Shown here: piece by piece, positions 58,464 through 64,000 of the stretch
How the letters are laid out: every line of letters begins with the position of its first letter
Numbering within the stretch: the stretch's first letter is position 1
From: Tistrella mobilis
Lineage (GTDB): Bacteria > Pseudomonadota > Alphaproteobacteria > Tistrellales > Tistrellaceae
Assembly: GCF_039634785.1 (NCBI RefSeq)
Contig: NZ_JBBIAB010000020.1
Location: 1 to 64,000 of the forward strand
Length of the DNA stretch: 64,000 bases
Direction of reading: 5' to 3'
Notes under the pieces: generated by a model
What the model was told of the DNA's origin: nothing
The model's input: only the letters and a program-made list of their open reading frames with translations
Databases searched by the model: none
Made by a program: the position numbers and the translations under genes

Positions 58464-59884
58464 CCATCGGCGAAACCTTCCAGACGGGTCCTGCCCCGGC
58501 GGGCCGCCGGGTGGTGGTGGTCGGTGCCGGCCCTGCCGGTCTGGCCGCCACCGAAAAACTGCTCGCACACGGCCTGCAGCCGATCGTGGTTGCGCCGGCC
58601 GACGACTGGGGCGGCCGCGCCTTCGTCGGCGCCTCGGAAGCCGATGCCGGCTCCCCCGCCGGCGATGTCGATTTTCTGCGCTTCCGCGGCCGCGCCGCCC
58701 GCATCCGCAGTGCCGTGCGCCTGATTACCGGCCATGTCGCCTGGGCGATCGAGGATGGCGCGGTGCTGCTGGCCGGACGCGACGGCATTTCGCGCCTCGC
58801 CTTCGACCGTCTGGTGCTCGCCACCGGTGCCGAGACCCGGCCGATCCCGCTGCCCGGCGGCCAGCTTTCCGGCGTCACCGATCTGGGCACGCTCTACCGC
58901 GCCCCCGAACAGGCCGGCAGCACCGCCATCGGCCAGCGCCCGGTGCTGATCGGCGGCGGCCCCGGCCTCTACGAGGTCGCCGACCGGCTGGTGCGCGCCG
59001 GCCGCCGGCTGACCGCGGTGATCGATCTGGATCCCGATCCCTGGCGGCGCGGCCCGATCGGCACCGAAAGCGGCCGCCCGGGCACCGGGCTCGGCCGCTG
59101 GCTGCGCCTGGTCGGCCGCGACGTGCCGGTGCTGACCGGCATCACCCGTCTCAGGGTGGAAGGCGACGGCCATGTCGAGCGGATCATCGCCACCGACGGC
59201 CGCGGAGAGACCCGCGACATCGTCTGCGACACCGTGGGTGTCGGCCATGGCATGATCGCCGATCACCGCCTGCTCGCCTCGGCCGGCGTGGCGCTGGGGT
59301 TCGATCCCGACCGCCGGGCCTTTCTGCCCCAGCTGGATGCCGAAGGCCGCGTGCCCGATTGTCCGGGGCTGTATGTCGCGGGCGAGGCCGGCCCCCATCC
59401 GCGCCCGGCGGTCGCCGACCGGCTGGGTGCCGCGGCCGGTCTTGCCGTCGCCTCGGATCTGGGTATTGCAGACGCCCGGATCGAACTGGCGCGGATGACG
59501 CCGCTGCTCTCGCACGACCGGCGCACCGGGGCCGAGATCGCGGTCGACCATCCCTACCCCACCGGCTGGGTTCTGGCCCAGGACGACGACGCCCCGATCG
59601 ATCCGGCAAGCGGGCTGACGCTGGGCCGGCTGAAGCAGGTGGCGGCGCGCCATCGCCTGGACCGGCTGGGCCGGGCCGCGGCGGTGCTGGGCGTCGACCT
59701 GGCCCGCGCCGGCGGGCTGGGCCGGGCCGGCGTTCTGGCCGAGCTGATCGCCGCTCTCGGCGCCCTGCCGCTCGCCGGCCTCGGCACCAGCCAGGGCGAA
59801 AGCCCGGCCATGCCCGTGCCGCTGGGCATGCTGGCCGCGGCCGGACGTGGACAGGTCAACGACATCACGGAGCGTGCAGGATGA
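58460..59884 (+). CDS. FAD/NAD-dependent oxidoreductase, HcnB/opine-oxidase-alpha-like
   Basis: The 474-residue protein has two dinucleotide folds: VVVVGAGPAGLAATEKLLAHG (FAD, residues 18-40) and RPVLIGGGPGLYEVADRLVRAG (NAD, about 155-180), with LVLATGAETRPIPLPG and CPGLYVAGEAG. This resembles HcnB/OoxA/SoxA-type subunits. The cysteine-rich BFD/[2Fe-2S] C-terminus of those families is absent here. It overlaps its neighbours on both sides (ATGA). Confidence 0.75.
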   Translation: MTIGETFQTGPAPAGRRVVVVGAGPAGLAATEKLLAHGLQPIVVAPADDWGGRAFVGASEADAGSPAGDVDFLRFRGRAARIRSAVRLITGHVAWAIEDGAVLLAGRDGISRLAFDRLVLATGAETRPIPLPGGQLSGVTDLGTLYRAPEQAGSTAIGQRPVLIGGGPGLYEVADRLVRAGRRLTAVIDLDPDPWRRGPIGTESGRPGTGLGRWLRLVGRDVPVLTGITRLRVEGDGHVERIIATDGRGETRDIVCDTVGVGHGMIADHRLLASAGVALGFDPDRRAFLPQLDAEGRVPDCPGLYVAGEAGPHPRPAVADRLGAAAGLAVASDLGIADARIELARMTPLLSHDRRTGAEIAVDHPYPTGWVLAQDDDAPIDPASGLTLGRLKQVAARHRLDRLGRAAAVLGVDLARAGGLGRAGVLAELIAALGALPLAGLGTSQGESPAMPVPLGMLAAAGRGQVNDITERAG

Positions 59885-60828
59885 GCCGGCTGGTGGATTG
59901 CGACGTCGTCATCGTCGGCGGCGGGGTGGTCGGCCTTGCGGCCGCGATCGGGCTGCGCCGGCAGGCCTTCCGGGTCACGGTGCTGGAAGCGACCGCCGGT
60001 GCCGGCCGCGATCTGGACGGCATCTGCGGGCTGATCGGCACCGAGGGCCGCGCCGCCCTTGCCCGTCTGCTGGGTGCGGACGAAGCCGCGGCCCTGGTGA
60101 CCACGGCGACGGTGCCCGAAGGCGCGGCCGATACCCTGCCCGAAGGCCTGGGCGTTCTGGCCCCCGGCCTCTTCGCCGAAACGCTCAGCCGTCGCGCCCG
60201 GGAACGGGGCGTCGATCTGCGCGAGGGTGTGGCCGCGATCGGGGCCGAGGAAACCGAAGCCGGGTTCCGCGTCGCCTGCGCCCCCGGCTATGGCATCGCC
60301 GGCCGGCTGATGGCGATCGCCGCCGGTCCCGCCCGCGATACGGCCGGCAGCTGGCTGAAAGCCGATCTGCCGGTCCGCCCGGCGGTGTCGCTGCGCCTGA
60401 AGCTTCGCCCCGACCGGATCACCCCCGAAACCTGCCGCAGCCGGCCCAGCGATGTGATGCTGGCCGAAGACGGCCGGGCGGTGCTGCGCGGCACCGGCGA
60501 TGGCGGCTGGCTGGTTGCCCTGCACGAAGACGGATCGGTCGCGACCTCGGCCTCGGGTGCTGCGGCCCGCGCGGCCGCCCCGGCCGCCCCGCTGTCGCCC
60601 GACGAAATCGCGGCCGCCGCCGCCCGTGTTACCGCCATCCTGCCCGACACGGCCGGGCAGCTGTTGACTCGCATGTGGCGGGTGGCCGGTCAGGCGCCGG
60701 ATGCCGCCGCCATGGCCCAGGCCGTGCCCGGCCGCGCCGGGCTGTTCGTGGCCGATGGTGGCGGCGACTGGGACATGGGCGGGGCGCTGATCGCGGGCGA
60801 GCGCCTGGCCGGGCTGCTCGCCGCCTGA
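59881..60828 (+). CDS. FAD-dependent oxidoreductase, DAO family, short form
   Basis: The 315-residue protein starts CDVVIVGGGVVGLAAAIGLRRQAFRVTVLE (GxGxxG FAD fold) and ends GLFVADGGGDWDMGGALIAGERLAGLL, as DAO-family enzymes do. It is shorter than typical HcnC/OoxB or glycine-oxidase proteins (about 370-420), and the middle substrate domain is reduced. The ATG overlaps the previous stop (59881-59884). With the preceding gene it looks like a two-subunit amine/opine-type oxidase. Confidence 0.75.
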   Translation: MSRLVDCDVVIVGGGVVGLAAAIGLRRQAFRVTVLEATAGAGRDLDGICGLIGTEGRAALARLLGADEAAALVTTATVPEGAADTLPEGLGVLAPGLFAETLSRRARERGVDLREGVAAIGAEETEAGFRVACAPGYGIAGRLMAIAAGPARDTAGSWLKADLPVRPAVSLRLKLRPDRITPETCRSRPSDVMLAEDGRAVLRGTGDGGWLVALHEDGSVATSASGAAARAAAPAAPLSPDEIAAAAARVTAILPDTAGQLLTRMWRVAGQAPDAAAMAQAVPGRAGLFVADGGGDWDMGGALIAGERLAGLLAA

Positions 60829-60853
60829 CCCGTCATCCCGGGCGACGCCAAAC

Positions 60854-60911
60854 GTTCAGGAAGGGGCAGCCGTAAAGGAAGGGTCAGCCGCCGTAAAGGA
60901 AGGGGCGGGCC
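60854..60911. repeat. Tandem repeat of a gene 3' end
   Basis: Three related units: GTTCAGGAAGGGGCAGCC (60854-60871), GTAAAGGAAGGGTCAGCCGCC (60872-60892) and GTAAAGGAAGGGGCGGGCC (60893-60911). The minus-strand stop of the hydrolase gene (TCA at 60884-60886) lies in the second unit, so the repeats copy its last codons. Confidence 0.75.
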
Positions 60912-61852
60912 AGATCGACCACCTGGTCCGGCGCTTCCATCGGCGCCAGATGGGCGGTGTCGAGCGTGACGAAATCGCGGGTGCCCGGCATGTGCCGGGC
61001 CGCGATCGCCGACATGTTCTGAAACACCGGATGCGACCGGGCGGTCTTGGCCACCAGCACCGGCACATGCTGGTCGTGCAGCAGCAGGAAGGGGTCACCC
61101 GCCGGGTCGCCGCTATTGGCATTGCCCATGGCGCGCGCGATCGGCCCCAGAATGTCGGCCTCGGTTTCCGGCTCGCAGGCCAGCACCAGTTCGGCGCCGT
61201 CGCGGCGGAAGCCCCAGTCCAGATAAAGATCCAGCGCCGCCGGCGTCACCACGTCGAAGGGCGGGCGCGAGGCGAAGCGCGCCCGTGCGGTCTCGCGGTC
61301 GGTGAAGCGCGGCTTGCGCCGGCCGGCGGCCTCCACCAGGCCACGGCCGAAGGCCCAGCCTTCGGGCTCGGGCTCCTCTCCGGCGCCCGGTTCGGAAATC
61401 GTGGGCTCGATCACCACCATCCGCCGGAACAGCTCGGGCCGGAGTGCGGCCGCCAGCAGCACGTCGGTGGCCCCGGCCGAATGGGCCAGCACGTCGATCC
61501 CGCGCCAGCCCATGGCATCGGCCAGCGCGATCAGATCCAGCGCGAAGGCCCGGAACCCGTATTCGCCGGGGGTGCGGCCCGACGCCCCATGGCCGCGACG
61601 GTCATAGCTCCACACGCCCGAGGCATGGGCCGAAAGCTTCAGCGCCACCGGCTCCAGCGTCGCGCCGCAATAGCCGGTGCCATGGGTCATCAGCAGGGGC
61701 CGGCCGGCCGGATCGCCGCCGGGCCAGGACTGGACATGAAGAACCGGGCCGGAACCGGGATCGAACCGTCCGGAGGTGAAGCTGCCCGAAAGCGGGGAAC
61801 CTTCGGCAGCCATGCCGGGCTCGGCCGGCCTGTCATCAACCATGGCGCGCAT
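60884..61852 (-). CDS. Alpha/beta hydrolase
   Basis: The protein of about 322 residues has the fold signature: oxyanion LLMTHGTGYCGATLEPVA, nucleophile elbow DVLAHSAGATDVLLAA (Ser in HSAG), and a C-terminal His in TLDTAHLAPMEAPDQVV. It also has the SYDRRGHGASG strand. Substrate is unknown. The start is uncertain (ATG 61852 or 61843, or TTG 61888). Its 3' end lies in a tandem repeat. Confidence 0.8.
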   Translation of the reverse strand: MRAMVDDRPAEPGMAAEGSPLSGSFTSGRFDPGSGPVLHVQSWPGGDPAGRPLLMTHGTGYCGATLEPVALKLSAHASGVWSYDRRGHGASGRTPGEYGFRAFALDLIALADAMGWRGIDVLAHSAGATDVLLAAALRPELFRRMVVIEPTISEPGAGEEPEPEGWAFGRGLVEAAGRRKPRFTDRETARARFASRPPFDVVTPAALDLYLDWGFRRDGAELVLACEPETEADILGPIARAMGNANSGDPAGDPFLLLHDQHVPVLVAKTARSHPVFQNMSAIAARHMPGTRDFVTLDTAHLAPMEAPDQVVDLARPFLYGG

Positions 61853-61911
61853 GGCAAGAGTATCGCCCGAAGCCAGAGGTCTGATCAAGGGCCGGGGACT
61901 GCGCGCCGGTC

Positions 61912-61945
61912 AAAGAGAAACCCCCGGCCCTGGATGGGCCGGGGG
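61912..61945 (-). terminator. Terminator of the aap operon
   Basis: CCCCCGGCCC (61921-61930), TGGAT, GGGCCGGGGG (61936-61945) is a perfect 10-bp stem. Read on the minus strand it is followed by TTTCTCTTTG, so it ends the amino-acid ABC transporter transcript coming from the right. Confidence 0.85.
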
Positions 61946-61974
61946 TAGGACGACAGCCACAGGGTACAGATCGC

Positions 61975-62787
61975 TCAGTGATGGAGGATCTGCCCCAGGA
62001 AGGCCTTGGTCCGGTCGTTCTGCGGGTTGAGGAAGAATTCCTCGGGCACGTTCTCTTCCACGATCTCGCCACGATCCATGAAGATCACCCGGTCGGCGAC
62101 CGTGCGGGCGAACCCCATTTCATGGGTCACGCAGAGCATGGTCATCCCGGTCTCGGCCAGCTCGATCATCACGTCGAGCACTTCCTTGATCATCTCGGGG
62201 TCCAGCGCCGAGGTCGGCTCGTCGAAGAGCATGACCTTGGGGTTGGTGCACAGCGAGCGCGCGATGGCCACGCGCTGCTGCTGACCGCCCGACAGCTGGC
62301 CCGGATATTTTCTGGCCTGGTCCGGAATCCGCACGCGCTCCAGATAGGACATCGCCGTCGCCTCGGCTTCCTTGCGCGGCACCTTGTGCACCCAGAGCGG
62401 CGCCAGGGTCAGGTTTTCCAGCACCGTCAGATGCGGGAACAGGTTGAAGTGCTGGAACACCATGCCGACCTCGCGGCGGATGTTCTCCACCGCCTTGACG
62501 TCGTTGCTCAGCTCCACGCCGTTGACGACGATGCTGCCCTTCTGGTGTTCCTCCAGCCGGTTGATGCAGCGGATCATCGTCGACTTGCCGGAACCGGAGG
62601 GCCCGCAGATGACGATGCGCTCCCCGCGCGCGACATCCAGATTGATGTCGCGCAGCACGTGGAACTGGCCGTACCACTTGTTGACGTGGTCCAGCCGGAT
62701 GATGGTGTCGGCACCGCGGGCAGAGGCGACCCGCGGCCCGGTGGCCTCGGGCATCTCGCCGGCGGCCATGTCGGTCTGATTGGTCAT
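61975..62787 (-). CDS. aapP: Amino-acid ABC transporter ATPase
   Basis: The 270-residue protein is a polar-amino-acid ABC ATPase. It has Walker [11 protein letters not shown] (61-70), Q-loop [25 protein letters not shown], signature [15 protein letters not shown], Walker [16 protein letters not shown] and the switch His in [12 protein letters not shown] 62787 follows GGAAGGA. With the AapM- and AapQ-like genes it forms the general L-amino-acid (Aap) uptake system at the inner membrane. A terminator follows. Confidence 0.93.
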   Translation of the reverse strand: MTNQTDMAAGEMPEATGPRVASARGADTIIRLDHVNKWYGQFHVLRDINLDVARGERIVICGPSGSGKSTMIRCINRLEEHQKGSIVVNGVELSNDVKAVENIRREVGMVFQHFNLFPHLTVLENLTLAPLWVHKVPRKEAEATAMSYLERVRIPDQARKYPGQLSGGQQQRVAIARSLCTNPKVMLFDEPTSALDPEMIKEVLDVMIELAETGMTMLCVTHEMGFARTVADRVIFMDRGEIVEENVPEEFFLNPQNDRTKAFLGQILHH

Positions 62788-62803
62788 CGGATCGATCCTT
62801 CCC

Positions 62804-63907
62804 TCAACGATGGGCACCGCGACCCAGATACCGCTCCAGCCACTGGCTGTAGCGCGAGATCGCGAAGCAGAAGACGAAGTAGACCAGCGCCGCGAAGACA
62901 TAAGCCTCGGCGAAATAGGTCCGCCAGGGCGCGTCGTTCAGCGCCGCACGGGTCGCCAGCATCAGGTCGAAGATGCCGATGATGACCACCAGCGAGGTGT
63001 CCTTCAGCGTCGACAGGAACGAATTCACGGTCGACGGAATGCTGATCTTCAGCGCCTGCGGCAGAATGATCAGCCGCATCTTCTGCCAGTAGCCGAGGCC
63101 GAGCGCATCGGCCGCTTCGTACTGCCCCTTGGGGATGGCCTGCAGACCGCCGCGCACCACCTCGGCCAGATAGGCGGCCGCGAACATGATGATCGCGATC
63201 TGGGCCCGCAGCAGCTTGTTGATGTTGAGCCCTTCCGGCAGGAAGAGCGGGATCATGACCGAGGCCATGAACAGCAGCGTCACCAGCGGCACGCCGCGGA
63301 TCAGCTCGATATAGGTCACCGACAGTGCCTTGATGATCGGCAGGTTCGACCGGCGCCCCAGCGCCAGCAGCACAGCGATCGGGAAGGCGATGCCGCAGCC
63401 GAAGACCGACAGCACCAGGGTGATCATCAGACCGCCCCAGAGCCGGGTCTCGACCAGCGGCAGGCCGAAGACGCCGCCCCACATCAGCAGGCAGATCAGG
63501 GTGATCGCCGCGACCCACACATAGACCAGCTTCCGGCTCCAGAACTTCCGGTAGCCGCTGGCGGCGACCAGGGTCACGAAGATCAGGATGGAGGCCAGCG
63601 GCCGCCACTGTTCCTCGTAAGGATAGGTGCCGAACAGGATCAGGCGGTATTTCTCGCGGATGAAGGCCCAGCAGGCCCCTTCCGCCGCCTTGCAGGCCTC
63701 GGGCGCAGCACGGCCCCAGACCGCATCGATGAAGGCCCAGTTTATCAGCCCCGGCAGCCACGAAATCAACGCCCAGGCGATGGCGACGGTGATCAGCGCG
63801 TTGTACCAGGTGTTGAACAGATTGCCGCGGATCCAGGCGATGGGTCCCACCGTCGCCGCGGGCGGCCGTTCTACGGCCGTCTTTTCCGGTATGGTCTGAG
63901 CGGTCAT
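62804..63907 (-). CDS. aapM: Amino-acid ABC transporter permease
   Basis: The 367-residue protein has about eight hydrophobic segments, with a long periplasmic part before the HisM/QM-type core ([122 protein letters not shown]). The EAA loop is in the last part. AapM is typically this long. It lies between aapQ and aapP. Confidence 0.92.
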   Translation of the reverse strand: MTAQTIPEKTAVERPPAATVGPIAWIRGNLFNTWYNALITVAIAWALISWLPGLINWAFIDAVWGRAAPEACKAAEGACWAFIREKYRLILFGTYPYEEQWRPLASILIFVTLVAASGYRKFWSRKLVYVWVAAITLICLLMWGGVFGLPLVETRLWGGLMITLVLSVFGCGIAFPIAVLLALGRRSNLPIIKALSVTYIELIRGVPLVTLLFMASVMIPLFLPEGLNINKLLRAQIAIIMFAAAYLAEVVRGGLQAIPKGQYEAADALGLGYWQKMRLIILPQALKISIPSTVNSFLSTLKDTSLVVIIGIFDLMLATRAALNDAPWRTYFAEAYVFAALVYFVFCFAISRYSQWLERYLGRGAHR

Positions 63908-63911
63908 CGGC

Positions 63912-64000
63912 CTAGCGCTCCACCAGCGCGATGCGCTTGTTGTACCAGTTCATGAACGCCGAGATCGACAGGCTGACCGTCAGGTAGGCCAGCATGATCA
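63912..64000 (-). CDS. aapQ: Amino-acid ABC transporter permease, C-terminus only
   Basis: Only the last 28 codons are inside the window (ending AYLTVSLSISAFMNWYNKRIALVER, TAG at 63914-63912). This ending is characteristic of AapQ. Four nt separate its stop from the aapM start. The rest, and presumably the binding protein aapJ, lie to the right of the window. Confidence 0.85.
   Translation of the reverse strand, partial: IMLAYLTVSLSISAFMNWYNKRIALVER

Noticed and set aside
58460-60828. Hydrogen cyanide synthase (hcnBC)
   Set aside because: The HcnA-like ferredoxin gene is missing, the Fe-S cysteines are absent and the DAO subunit is too short, so I did not name it hcn.
1-64000. CRISPR array, insertion sequence, prophage or rRNA operon
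   Set aside because: I saw no regularly spaced repeats, transposase, integrase, phage structural genes or rRNA sequence in the window.

Overview
The window is about 64 kb of very GC-rich chromosomal DNA (strong G/C bias at third codon positions throughout). Several features point to an alphaproteobacterium, probably of the Rhodospirillales/Tistrella type: a circularly permuted two-piece tmRNA gene, an alpha-type SspB adaptor, an NDUFS4-like complex I accessory subunit, a FixK/FNR-like box and an Irr-type palindrome. The genus is inferred from gene style only. I saw no insertion sequence, prophage, CRISPR array or rRNA gene, so this looks like ordinary chromosome with dense, often overlapping genes.

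Layout. 0.7-6.2 kb: a CBS-domain protein, a diaminopropionate ammonia-lyase/GNAT pair with a divergent Lrp-type regulator, a secreted six-hairpin-type protein with a YciI protein, and ThyX. 6.2-9.6 kb: a translation quality-control patch with permuted ssrA, its likely adaptor SspB, a YbaK-type deacylase, tRNA-Pro(TGG), tRNA-Arg(TCT) and the NDUFS4-like gene. 9.6-22.7 kb: mixed metabolism and transport, with an FAD monooxygenase, a bile-acid/Na+ symporter-family protein, three LysR regulators beside their probable targets, a Phd/PemK-type toxin-antitoxin pair, an MFS exporter, a cation efflux protein, an aldo/keto reductase, an SMP-30 lactonase and a GNAT/nitrilase pair. 22.8-26.9 kb: an orphan Hpt protein, a DUF192 protein and a TPP-riboswitch-controlled thiZXY transporter for a thiamine precursor. 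27.1-34.9 kb: a ten-gene Mrp/Mnh-like cation/proton antiporter operon that has three ND-type (NuoL/M/N-like) subunits and no full-length MrpA. 35-46 kb: GNAT, an unknown multi-pass membrane protein, ChaN, a TetR regulator, ArfB, two divergent chemoreceptors around a FixK/FNR-like box, an M48 protease and a Panacea-domain protein. 46.1-47.8 kb: peroxiredoxin and AhpD behind two Irr-like boxes. 48.2-53.2 kb: the complete three-gene N-acetylglutaminylglutamine amide (NAGGN) osmoprotectant operon. 53.3-60.8 kb: cysK, an AlaX editing protein whose ribosome binding site lies in a hairpin, a redoxin/2OG-oxygenase fusion, sseA, and a GNAT/FAD/FAD operon. 60.9-64 kb: an alpha/beta hydrolase and the end of an Aap-type amino-acid ABC transporter operon that runs off the right edge.

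Functional themes. Translation rescue and fidelity recur (ssrA, sspB, arfB, ybaK-like, alaX). Ion and osmotic homeostasis are represented by the Mrp-like complex and the NAGGN operon. Nothing I can read is clearly a wholly new system. The best leads are the short tmRNA tag beside sspB, the unusual Mrp-like subunit set, the hairpin-controlled alaX, the toxin-antitoxin leader palindrome and a recurrent pattern of short tandem duplications at gene 3' ends.
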